NCBI GenBank assembly: GCA_039795165.1
Contig: JBDKER010000021.1
Location: 1-64,000 of the forward strand
Reading direction: 5' to 3'
Length of the DNA stretch: 64,000 nt
Source: V1-33 sp039795165
GTDB taxonomy: Bacteria > Verrucomicrobiota > Verrucomicrobiia > Verrucomicrobiales > V1-33
Both the position numbers and the translations under genes were made by a program. The notes under the pieces were generated by a model, which was given only the letters and a program-made list of their open reading frames with translations, had not been told where the DNA came from and did no database searches. Shown here piece by piece: positions 45,193 to 52,498 of the stretch (its first letter is position 1; every line of letters starts with the position of its first letter).

Positions 45193-45366
45193 AACGATTC
45201 CTCACGCGATTCAGGGATTGCCGAGCAGGAAGGCATGTTCTAATGCTTCCCCGCCCATCCCCGGGGTCGCCAACGTCCTGTCTGCCAATGACTACACCGT
45301 ACCATGGCCAACCGTGACCGCGCCCGCAGGATGGTTCCCCGGCACCATTCCTCTCCCGATCCCACC

Positions 45367-45768
45367 ATGCCCGCTCCCGAGAAAACCAAATCCCTCGAAC
45401 CCTGGATCTGGGATGCCGCCTGCTCCATCCGCGGGGCCAAGGACCCGCCGAAATACAAGGACTACATCCTCCCGCTCGTGCCGGATGACCCGAGCAATCG
45501 CTCTGGTCGTTCATCCGCAAATTCGCCGAGGACAGCGGCCAGAGCGCCGGCGAATTCGTCACTCCACCCGAGCCCGGCATGACGGTATATGCTCGCACCT
45601 GCGGTTCCGGCGGCCTCCTCGTAAAACTCGAGACCGCCATGCAAGAGAAACGGAGCGCGGACATTCCTGTCCGCGAATCCAAACCCAAACGCGGGTCGGA
45701 AAACCCGCGATCCTTTCCGGGAGCAGGACAAGGCGCTGAAGGAGATTCCGGAGAGGCGCGGGGTATGA
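45367..45768 (+). pseudogene. hsdM: Decayed type I restriction methyltransferase hsdM
   Basis: Three in-order pieces of HsdM in different frames. The N-terminus from ATG 45367 reads EPWIWDAACSIRGAKDPPKYKDYILPL. After a frameshift near 45477 it reads SLWSFIRKFAEDSGQSAGEFVTP, then jumps by deletion to PEPGMTVYARTCGSGGLLVKLE, where the S-adenosylmethionine motif DPxCGSGG is altered to ARTCGSGG. A family 2 REP pair follows (45656-45709), and finally the C-terminus REQDKALKEIPERRGV, whose stop overlaps the hsdS start by ATGA. About 400 bp remain of a gene that is normally about 1.5 kb. The enzyme cannot be functional. Confidence 0.85.
45656..45715. repeat. REP hairpin pair inside hsdM remnant (family 2)
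   Basis: CGCGGACATTCCTGTCCGCG (45656-45675) and CGCGGGTCGGAAAACCCGCG (45690-45709), the second followed by ATCCTTT. They occupy the place of a missing part of hsdM, in inverted orientation to each other. The second stem sequence differs completely from other copies while pairing and the GGAA in the loop are kept. Confidence 0.85.
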
Positions 45769-46946
45769 GAGATTCCGTCCCAGATGGTTGGTCAAAAGTG
45801 GAGTTCGACAACTTCACGACGCTCCAGCGTGGCAAAGACCTCACCAAAGCTGAGTTTCGCCAGGAAACCGTCCCAGTTGCCGGATCGAACGGAGTCATCG
45901 GCTATCACGACACTGCAATTGCCAAAGCGCGCGGAATCACTGTTGGGCGAAGTGGCTCGGCTGGGAAAGTAACCGTCTATGAGGAAGATTTCTGGCCGCA
46001 CAACACGTCCCTCTATGTTCGTGATTTCCACGTCAATGATCCCTACTTCGCAGGTTTTCTTCTCGGTTCCCTGAACCTCGCACGGTTCAAGACTGGAGCC
46101 TCAGTCCCAACGCTTGATCGGAACTCGTTCAAGACGCTCCCGTTGCTTGTCCCCGCACTTCCCAAGCAGAAGAAAATAGCGCACATCCTTTCGACAGTTC
46201 AGCGGGCCATCGAAGCGCAGCAGCGGGTCATTCAGACCACCACCAAGCTGAAAAAGGCCCTCATGCACAAGCTCTTCACCAAAGGGCTAAGAGGCGAACC
46301 CCAAAAACAAACCGAAATCGGCCCCGTCCCCGAAAGCTGGGAGATCAAGACGGTCGGCGACTACTGCGACATCTTGAACGGTTTCGCATTCAAGAGTGAG
46401 GACTACGTTTCAACAGGCGGCATTCCGAACTTCCCAGTCGTCAACATCAGCTGGGATGGAACGATCTCGATGGACGACTGCAAGTTCCTCCCTGAATCAT
46501 TTGCTGAGTCTCACAAACAATACCTAGTGAACGAGGGCGACTTCATGTTCGTAGTGGTGGGAGCCACACGCGGGAAGCTGGCGCAAATCCCCGCGTCGAT
46601 TCTGCCTGCACTGATGAATCAGAACATGTGGCGGATAGTTCCCATGAGGGAAGGAATTGATCGAGATTACCTCTTCCACCATCTGCGGAGATCGGTAGTC
46701 AGCCTGCTGCAACAGGACGATGATCAAGCTCGCGGTTTCTTCAAGAAGTCCGACTTCAGGGACATCCCTCTCGCGATTCCGTCGCTCCAGGAGCAGATCG
46801 AGATTAGGACTGCGCTCGAAACAATCGAAACGAAATTGGGCCAACACGCCGCAAAGGCCGCCCAATTGAAAGACCTCTTCCGCACCCTCCTTCACGAACT
46901 GAAGACCGCGAAGACCCGCGTTCACGAACTGGAGATTACCGCATGA
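45765..46946 (+). CDS. hsdS: Type I restriction specificity subunit
   Basis: A 393-residue HsdS. It has two target-recognition domains, each followed by a conserved helix: the first ends LPKQKKIAHILSTVQRAIEAQQRV, and the second opens after GPVPESWEIKTVGDYCDILNGFAFKSEDY and ends SLQEQIEIRTALETIETKL. HsdS picks the DNA sequence for an HsdM/HsdR complex. Start ATG 45765 overlaps the hsdM stop (ATGA) after GGAGAGG. Because hsdM and hsdR are broken here, this intact subunit is an orphan unless it works with a complex elsewhere in the genome. It overlaps the SIR2 gene by ATGA. Confidence 0.92.
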   Translation: MRDSVPDGWSKVEFDNFTTLQRGKDLTKAEFRQETVPVAGSNGVIGYHDTAIAKARGITVGRSGSAGKVTVYEEDFWPHNTSLYVRDFHVNDPYFAGFLLGSLNLARFKTGASVPTLDRNSFKTLPLLVPALPKQKKIAHILSTVQRAIEAQQRVIQTTTKLKKALMHKLFTKGLRGEPQKQTEIGPVPESWEIKTVGDYCDILNGFAFKSEDYVSTGGIPNFPVVNISWDGTISMDDCKFLPESFAESHKQYLVNEGDFMFVVVGATRGKLAQIPASILPALMNQNMWRIVPMREGIDRDYLFHHLRRSVVSLLQQDDDQARGFFKKSDFRDIPLAIPSLQEQIEIRTALETIETKLGQHAAKAAQLKDLFRTLLHELKTAKTRVHELEITA

Positions 46947-47980
46947 GCGCAGACCCAAACAAATCCCTGCTCGAACTCGCCCAAGATTGCGTCAGCAGAA
47001 CGCCAGTGATCATTATGGGAAGTGGCGCATCGGCAGCATACGGGATTCCCGGCATGCCACAATTGCGGGCCCACTTACTAAAGATCGCCTGCCCCAGCAC
47101 CGCTAAACCAGACGAGGTGACTAAATGGGGCGAGTTTCAGTCGAAGCTGGCTACCACTGACCTCGAGGCGGCGCTCAATGAAGTCCAATTGCCAGAGGCT
47201 TTGACTGGGCTCGTTGTTGAATCGACATGGGACTATCTCGCTCCCTTCGACCATCAGGTGTTTGAAAAGGCGATTATTGATCCCAACCTCTTCCCGCTGA
47301 CCAAGCTCTTCCTCCACCTTTTGAACAGCACGCAGAAGGACATCCATGTCGTCACACCAAACTACGATCGAATCGCAGAATACGCGGCGGATGCTGGAAA
47401 ACTGGTCCACTACACTGGATTCAACTACGGGCACATTCGGTCACGCGCCATCACCGGCAAGCCGCGGATTCACGTCGGCACCTCAGTACCCAGAACGGTG
47501 AACGTCTGGAAGGTTCACGGCTCATTTGACTGGTTTCGCGACAGTGACGGGATTGTCTTTGGCCTCCCTGTTTCGAACGCGCGTCCTCGGAACGTGGTGC
47601 CGGTAATCGTCACGCCGGGAATTGAGAAGTATCGCCTCACCCACGACGAGCCTTTCCACTCCATCAAATCGGAAGCCGACAAAGCACTTCAAAAGGCGGA
47701 CGCCTATCTCTGCATCGGCTATGGATTTAACGACACGCATCTTCAAACAACCCTCGTTGAGCGGTGTCGTGAGAAAGACGTTCCGCTCGTGCTCCTAACC
47801 AAGACCATTTCGGCGACTGCGAGGGCATTTCTGAAAAGTGGGAAGTGCGGGAAGTATCTGGCGGTTGAGGAGGCCCCTTCCGGCTGCCGCATCTTCAGCA
47901 AGGAGTTCCCTGCAGGCGAAGAAATCGAGGGGTCTCCGACATGGCAGCTAGGTGAATTTCTAAAACTGGTAATCTCATGA
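46943..47980 (+). CDS. SIR2-domain antiphage protein (SIR2-HerA system)
   Basis: A 345-residue SIR2-like protein. NAD-binding features are GSGASAAYGIPGMP (residues 26-39), the catalytic Asn in TPNYD (Asn140) and His in KVHGS (His192). SIR2 effectors in defence systems deplete NAD when phage is sensed. The partner HerA ATPase follows with an ATGA overlap, which is the arrangement of the SIR2-HerA (Nezha) defence system. The gene lies between hsdS and an hsdR stub, a usual location for such cassettes. Confidence 0.9.
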   Translation: MSADPNKSLLELAQDCVSRTPVIIMGSGASAAYGIPGMPQLRAHLLKIACPSTAKPDEVTKWGEFQSKLATTDLEAALNEVQLPEALTGLVVESTWDYLAPFDHQVFEKAIIDPNLFPLTKLFLHLLNSTQKDIHVVTPNYDRIAEYAADAGKLVHYTGFNYGHIRSRAITGKPRIHVGTSVPRTVNVWKVHGSFDWFRDSDGIVFGLPVSNARPRNVVPVIVTPGIEKYRLTHDEPFHSIKSEADKALQKADAYLCIGYGFNDTHLQTTLVERCREKDVPLVLLTKTISATARAFLKSGKCGKYLAVEEAPSGCRIFSKEFPAGEEIEGSPTWQLGEFLKLVIS

Positions 47981-49743
47981 GCATCTTCAAATACAACGAT
48001 TCCGACGCACTCGGTAGAGTGAAGTCCGTTGATACGGCAATCGTCATTGTCCACGTCGCCGACGTGGAGCGTCTTCGAAAACTCCAGGTCAATCGACTAG
48101 CCGTTCTGCAAAGCAGCCGTCCGGGCCAGCATTTAATCGGGATCATTCAGAAGATCACACGAAACGCGGTGGAAGCGAAAGAGATCGCTGAAGCAGAAGG
48201 TGACGAGGAGGGACTCAAGGCGGAAAGTGAACTGAACTTAGTAAGGATTACCCTTATTGGCACGATGGTCGACAAGCGGGGAAGCGAGACAAACGTGTTC
48301 CTTCGCACCTTGGAAACCGTCCCGGAGATCGACGCCAATTGCTTCGCCGTTGAAGGAGAGGCTTTGACGAACTTCATGAGGGTTGTTGCCAATATATCAG
48401 GCGACGGAGAGAAATTGTCGCTCGGGCACTACACCTTGGATGACAAAGCTGAGGCATTCCTAAACGGGAACAAATTTTTCCAACGCCACGCGATCATCGT
48501 TGGTAGCACCGGTTCAGGAAAATCGTGGACCACTGCCCGCGTGCTTGAGTGCATGGCCGGATTGCCCAATGCCAACGGGATAGTTTTCGACATTCACGGT
48601 GAATACCGCCCCCTAAAGGCTGATGGAATCCGGCACTTTCGAATTGCCAGCCCGAAGGACCTCGACGCAAAGACCACCCTCAAGTACGGCGTGATCCACC
48701 TGCCTTATTGGCTTCTTGCCTATGAGGCGATGGTCTCAATGTTCGTCGATCGCAGCGATCAAAACGCCCCAAATCAAGCGATGCTCATGTCGCGGACGAT
48801 AATCGACGCAAAGCGCGATTATCTGACCAAAGGCAAGCATACCGAAGTCCTTGATAATTTTACGATCGACAGTCCCATACCGTTTGAGATCGCTGCCGTC
48901 ATCGCACGCTTGGAGGAACTAGATGCCGAGATGATTCCGGGCACGAAATCTGGCACCGAAAAGCAGGGGCCGTTTCATGGGAAACTCAGCCGGCTTGTAG
49001 AGAGACTAAAAAATAAGCAGACGGACCGGCGGCTTGGCTTCCTCTTCCAGGCACCGAAGGAGACCATGGAGTTTGGGTGGCTTGATAAGCTTGTCGCAGC
49101 TTTGGTGGCGGGGACCAAGGACCAATCAGACAAGATTGGCGGGTTGAAGATCGTGGATTTCTCGGAGGTCCCCTCCGACATGCTTCCGCTCATCATTAGT
49201 CTCGTCGCGAAGCTGGTGTTCTCAATTCAACAATGGACCCCGACGGAAAGCCGACACCCCATCGCTTTGTTTTGCGATGAAGCACATCTCTATATTCCAG
49301 AGCGTCAGTCATCCACTGGAGGTGAAGCGTTTGCAGTGGAAGCGTTCGAACGCATCGCGAAAGAGGGGCGGAAATACGGCGTCGGTCTTGTAGTAATTAG
49401 CCAACGTCCGTCAGAGGTGAACCACACGGTTCTAAGCCAGTGCAACAATCTGGTCGCGATGCGACTGACAAACGGTGACGACCAAACCGTTGTCCGACGC
49501 TTGTTGCCTGACAGTCTCGGGGGATTTAGTGACCTCTTGCCTGTCCTTGACACTGGAGAGGCGTTGGTCGTTGGCGATGCGAGTCTGCTACCCACGCGGG
49601 TTCGGATTCAACAGCCAACGAATAAACCAAACAGCGGAACCGTTCCATTTTGGGATAAATGGGGCGAAGACAAGGAAGTTGCGAAGCTATCTGATGCTGT
49701 TGCGAGTTGGAGGAAACAGGCAATCCAAACGGCAAAGAAATAG
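47977..49743 (+). CDS. HerA-type ATPase (SIR2-HerA system)
   Basis: A 588-residue FtsK/HerA-family hexameric ATPase. An N-terminal beta-barrel (HAS-barrel-like, about 1-140) precedes Walker A GSTGSGKS (176-183), FDIHGEY (204-210), Walker B LFCDEAHLYIP (DEAH at 434-437) and VVISQRPSEVNHTVLSQCNNLVAMRLTN, with the sensor and arginine-finger segment. It forms a complex with the SIR2 protein encoded immediately upstream. The GC content is lower than in flanking chromosomal genes. It is followed by an hsdR stub after 3 bp. Confidence 0.92.
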   Translation: MSIFKYNDSDALGRVKSVDTAIVIVHVADVERLRKLQVNRLAVLQSSRPGQHLIGIIQKITRNAVEAKEIAEAEGDEEGLKAESELNLVRITLIGTMVDKRGSETNVFLRTLETVPEIDANCFAVEGEALTNFMRVVANISGDGEKLSLGHYTLDDKAEAFLNGNKFFQRHAIIVGSTGSGKSWTTARVLECMAGLPNANGIVFDIHGEYRPLKADGIRHFRIASPKDLDAKTTLKYGVIHLPYWLLAYEAMVSMFVDRSDQNAPNQAMLMSRTIIDAKRDYLTKGKHTEVLDNFTIDSPIPFEIAAVIARLEELDAEMIPGTKSGTEKQGPFHGKLSRLVERLKNKQTDRRLGFLFQAPKETMEFGWLDKLVAALVAGTKDQSDKIGGLKIVDFSEVPSDMLPLIISLVAKLVFSIQQWTPTESRHPIALFCDEAHLYIPERQSSTGGEAFAVEAFERIAKEGRKYGVGLVVISQRPSEVNHTVLSQCNNLVAMRLTNGDDQTVVRRLLPDSLGGFSDLLPVLDTGEALVVGDASLLPTRVRIQQPTNKPNSGTVPFWDKWGEDKEVAKLSDAVASWRKQAIQTAKK

Positions 49744-49746
49744 GCG

Positions 49747-49902
49747 ATGCCCAAACCCGGAGAACACGAAACCGTCCAAGCCCGGATCCTCGCCTACGCC
49801 GAGGCCATCGGTCGGACAATTGTGTCGCGGGAGGATTGGTGCGGGATTTCCACTGGATGTGAGGCCGCTGGTGAAATAGACAAGGAAACCACTACCAAAT
49901 GA
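49747..49902 (+). pseudogene. hsdR: hsdR 5' stub A
   Basis: A 51-codon frame whose first 29 residues match the N-terminus of a type I HsdR: EHETVQARILAYAEAIGRTIVSRED. It then diverges (WCGISTGCEAAGEIDKETTTK). Its stop overlaps the start of the next gene (AAATGA). Nucleotide identity to stub B is high over the stretch AAGCCCGGATCCTCGC. Probably the first of three remnants of one ancestral hsdR start. Confidence 0.75.
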
Positions 49903-50831
49903 AACCTGCTGAATTCGAAGAAAAGGATTTTGAAGGTCCTCTATACAGGGAATTGCTCTGCGTAAACCACCGGATAGCAACCCCGGGTCAGGTTTTTGAG
50001 AATGCATTTGGTATCGACGCTCTGATGGAGGCGGATCACCCACTTTTCTGGGACATTTTTGGATATTCCGATGTTCCTCGAGGTATCTTTTTGAACCACT
50101 ATCGGTGGGGCTGGGTATGGCGACGTTACGGTGGGAATCGAACCTTGCCTACCTTCCAAGTGAATTTGCTTATTCAAGCAAAGAGACCTGACCATCTGCT
50201 CGGAAAAAACTCTTCTCTCGCGAGAAATGGAATCAAAGGTAGTTATTGGCGGTTCGGCATCCGAGCGCACCAACAGGTGTTGTTGGAACAGCTAGAGAGG
50301 CGACTCAGGAATAGAGCATTGGTTGTTTATGCAGCACCGGCATTTCACGAGCTCAATTCGCTCTACAATCACACAGCGAATCAAACGATTGTTGAGAATT
50401 CAAGCTTTGTCCGCCCAAGCCGCATGGCCGACCATCATCATTGGAATTACGAAAGGGCGGGTTCCGTTGGCGTAGCTACTTCTAAACCAGAAGCCATCAA
50501 CGATGCAGATTTTCACTCCCAGTTGGAACAAAAGGTGTCGGCAAGTGAATCAGTAGATCCGAAAGAGGCTCTCAGACTACTCGAAAAACAAATCGACTTT
50601 TTAGTATCTTATAACCAAGAAAACCCAATTGCTCGGTATTACCGAAGAGTAGAAGAAGAAAAATGGAGTCGTGTAGAAGAGTTTTTCAGGCAACGAGGTG
50701 CTCTTCTTTCATTTCTGAAAATCTCAATGTTTTTTGACCTGCTTGATACGCAATGGCTGGTCGCTGGCAGAAGTTCTGAACAGGAGCCAGCGAGCAGCGA
50801 GACCAAAATCTTGCACCCTATCAAAAACTAA
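49899..50831 (+). CDS. Unrecognised defence-island protein, candidate nuclease
   Basis: A 310-residue protein I do not recognise. Visible: FENAFGIDALMEA (Glu34, Asp40) and a strand QVNLLIQAKRPDHL (Gln93, Lys95), which resembles the E-xn-D-xn-QxK core of some PD-(D/E)XK nucleases; then LVVYAAPAFHELNSL and VENSSFVRPSRMADHHHWNY; and a helical C-terminus (LLEKQIDFLVSYNQ to FLKISMFFDLL). No signal peptide or membrane helix. It is markedly more AT-rich than its neighbours, which suggests recent transfer. It begins in ATGA overlap with hsdR stub A and ends 25 bp before stub B, so it forms a cassette between two stubs. Function is unknown; the nuclease idea is inference. Confidence 0.7.
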   Translation: MKPAEFEEKDFEGPLYRELLCVNHRIATPGQVFENAFGIDALMEADHPLFWDIFGYSDVPRGIFLNHYRWGWVWRRYGGNRTLPTFQVNLLIQAKRPDHLLGKNSSLARNGIKGSYWRFGIRAHQQVLLEQLERRLRNRALVVYAAPAFHELNSLYNHTANQTIVENSSFVRPSRMADHHHWNYERAGSVGVATSKPEAINDADFHSQLEQKVSASESVDPKEALRLLEKQIDFLVSYNQENPIARYYRRVEEEKWSRVEEFFRQRGALLSFLKISMFFDLLDTQWLVAGRSSEQEPASSETKILHPIKN

Positions 50832-50856
50832 AGACACAGGCATCACCTTCACATCC

Positions 50857-51135
50857 ATGCCCACCCACTCCGAACAAAAAACCGTCCAAGCCCGGATCCT
50901 CGCTTATGCCGAGGCCATCGGTTGGGCGATTGTGTCCCGGGAGAAGGCCGAAAAGCGGAGAGGGGGCATTCCTGCCCCCTTGGGTGGGAAGGTCGGGGAC
51001 AGGAATGTCCCCGCTCCGTTGTCGCTCTTCTTCGACGACCTGGTCTACGCCGAGGGCGAGGGTGCGTTGCTCGGGCAGTTCCGCCGTCTCCACACCGAAA
51101 TCCACGGCAGCTGGGAATTCCCAGACCTCTCATGA
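50857..51135 (+). pseudogene. hsdR: hsdR 5' stub B with REP insertion
   Basis: A 92-codon frame with more of HsdR than stubs A or C: MPTHSEQKTVQARILAYAEA, SREKAEKRRGG, then after a family 2 REP block SLFFDDLVYAEGEGALLGQF and RRLHTEIHGSWEFPDLS. In intact HsdR the segments either side of the REP, and LV-YAEGEGALL, are separated by about 15-20 further residues, so there are deletions. Its stop overlaps the start of the DUF1016 gene (ATGA). Confidence 0.8.
50961..51018. repeat. REP hairpin pair inside hsdR stub B (family 2)
   Basis: AGGGGGCATTCCTGCCCCCT (50961-50980; loop GGAA on the reverse strand) and GGGGACAGGAATGTCCCC (50995-51012; loop GGAA), the latter followed by GCTCC. They are head-to-head in the middle of the hsdR coding remnant, as in hsdM. 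Confidence 0.85.
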
Positions 51136-52322
51136 AACCAACCCCAATAGCACCTGACTACGCCAGCTTCCTCACTGAGGTGAAGGGCCGCATCCAGACG
51201 GCGCGTTTGCAGGCCGGGCGGGCGGTGAACCGGGAGCTGGTGATGCTCTATTGGGACATCGGGCGTGGGATTGTGGAGAAGCAGCAGGTGGCGGGCTGGG
51301 GCGAGGCCGTGGTCGAGCGACTGGCGGCGGACCTGCGGGTGGCGTTTCCTGACATGCGCGGGTTTTCGGGCCGGAATGTTTGGGATATGAAGCGCCTCTA
51401 CTTGGCCTGCTCCGAGCCGGAATTTCTGCAACAGGCTGTGGCAGAATTGCGGCGGAAACCGGCTCTCTCGGGGTTTCTGCCACAAGCTGTGGCAGAAATT
51501 GGTAGCGCTGAAATTCTTCAACAGCCTACCCAGAAAACTCTCTCTCACGCTGTGCGGGAATTGGTCGCAGCGGTTCCCTGGGGCCATCACCGGTTCATTT
51601 TGGACAAGCTCTCCGACCCCGCCGCCCGCCTTTACTACCTGCGTGCCACGGCGCAGTTCGGCTGGAGCCGGAGCGTGCTTTTAAACCAGATCAAGGGGCA
51701 GGCGTATGAGCGGGCGGTGAAGGAGAAGAAGACGCACAATTTCGAGCTGGCCCTGCCGGAGCATTTTGCCGAGCAGGCGGACGAAATACTGAAGAGTCGC
51801 TACAACCTGGAGTTTCTCGGGATCGCGCGGCCGATGAAGGAGCTGGAACTGGAGGAGCGGCTGATTTCCCGGCTCCAGCAGTTCATCCTGGAACTGGGAT
51901 ACGGATTCTGCTTCGTGGGCCGTCAATACAGGCTGGCCCTGGGGAAGAAGGAATACTTCGTGGACCTGCTGTTTTACCATCGTTTCCTGAAGGCGCTGGT
52001 GGCGTTTGATCTCAAGATCGGCGAGTTCGAGCCGGAGCATGCGGGCAAGATGGATTTCTATTTGAACCTGCTGAACGAGAAAGAACGCGGACCGGACGAC
52101 AGGCCGTCGATCGGCATCATTCTCTGCGCGGAGAAGGATGAAGTGGAAGTCGAGTTTGCGCTGCGGACGAAGACCAACCCGATCGGCGTGGCGGAGTATC
52201 AGCTGCAAGACACCCTGCCAGCCGAGTTCAAAGGCAAGCTGCCCACCGCCAAACAACTGGCGGAGGTGGCGAGGGAATTACTGCCTGCACCGAAGGGGAC
52301 CGCGAGAAGGAGGAAGTCATGA
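51132..52322 (+). CDS. DUF1016/YhcG-type PD-(D/E)XK nuclease
   Basis: A 396-residue protein of the YhcG (PDDEXK nuclease domain-containing, DUF1016) family. The N-terminal helical DNA-binding domain has NRELVMLYWDIGRGIVEKQ and GFSGRNVWDMKRLYLA. The nuclease domain shows KKEYFVDLLFYHR (Asp278) and LVAFDLKIGEF (Asp293, Lys295). An internal near-duplication, LQQAVAEL and LPQAVAEI (about 99-123), interrupts the N-terminal domain. Such proteins are frequently found in restriction and defence loci. Starts at ATG 51132, overlapping the stub B stop (ATGA), and ends overlapping the stub C start. Confidence 0.88.
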   Translation: MKPTPIAPDYASFLTEVKGRIQTARLQAGRAVNRELVMLYWDIGRGIVEKQQVAGWGEAVVERLAADLRVAFPDMRGFSGRNVWDMKRLYLACSEPEFLQQAVAELRRKPALSGFLPQAVAEIGSAEILQQPTQKTLSHAVRELVAAVPWGHHRFILDKLSDPAARLYYLRATAQFGWSRSVLLNQIKGQAYERAVKEKKTHNFELALPEHFAEQADEILKSRYNLEFLGIARPMKELELEERLISRLQQFILELGYGFCFVGRQYRLALGKKEYFVDLLFYHRFLKALVAFDLKIGEFEPEHAGKMDFYLNLLNEKERGPDDRPSIGIILCAEKDEVEVEFALRTKTNPIGVAEYQLQDTLPAEFKGKLPTAKQLAEVARELLPAPKGTARRRKS

Positions 52323-52414
52323 CCGCGCCTACCGAACACAAAACCCTCCAAGCCTGCATCCTCGCCTGCGCCGGGGCCATCGGCTGGACGATGGTGTGCT
52401 GCGAGGGAGCGTAG
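52319..52414 (+). pseudogene. hsdR: hsdR 5' stub C
   Basis: A 31-codon frame, MTAPTEHKTLQACILACAGA and then IGWTMVCCEGA, matching the same HsdR N-terminal segment as stubs A and B but more decayed. It begins in ATGA overlap with the DUF1016 gene and ends at a stop 31 codons on. It marks the downstream edge of the defence island; no further hsdR sequence follows. Confidence 0.7.
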
Positions 52415-52450
52415 GGAAGTAGGGCGGGTTTTCCGGTGCGCTGCGTGGAA

Positions 52451-52484
52451 CCAAAGGCGGACAGGAATGTCCGCCGTCCTTTCC
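52451..52484. repeat. REP hairpin at island boundary (family 2)
   Basis: CCAAA then GGCGGACAGGAATGTCCGCC (52456-52475) then GTCCTTTCC: an 8-bp stem with GGAA loop, identical in stem and loop to the copy at 45100, with the same ACCAAA and TCCTTT flanks. It lies between hsdR stub C and the convergent glucokinase gene. Confidence 0.85.
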
Positions 52485-52498
52485 TGAGAGCTTTGTGC

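Noticed and set aside
46943..52322. One known multi-gene defence system covering SIR2, HerA, the unknown gene and DUF1016
   Set aside because: The hsdR stubs between them and the different base composition point to separate cassettes; SIR2-HerA is a known two-gene system on its own.
43734..52498. Prophage or integrative element
   Set aside because: No integrase, structural phage gene, tRNA target or attachment repeat was seen; only RAYT hairpins and restriction remnants.
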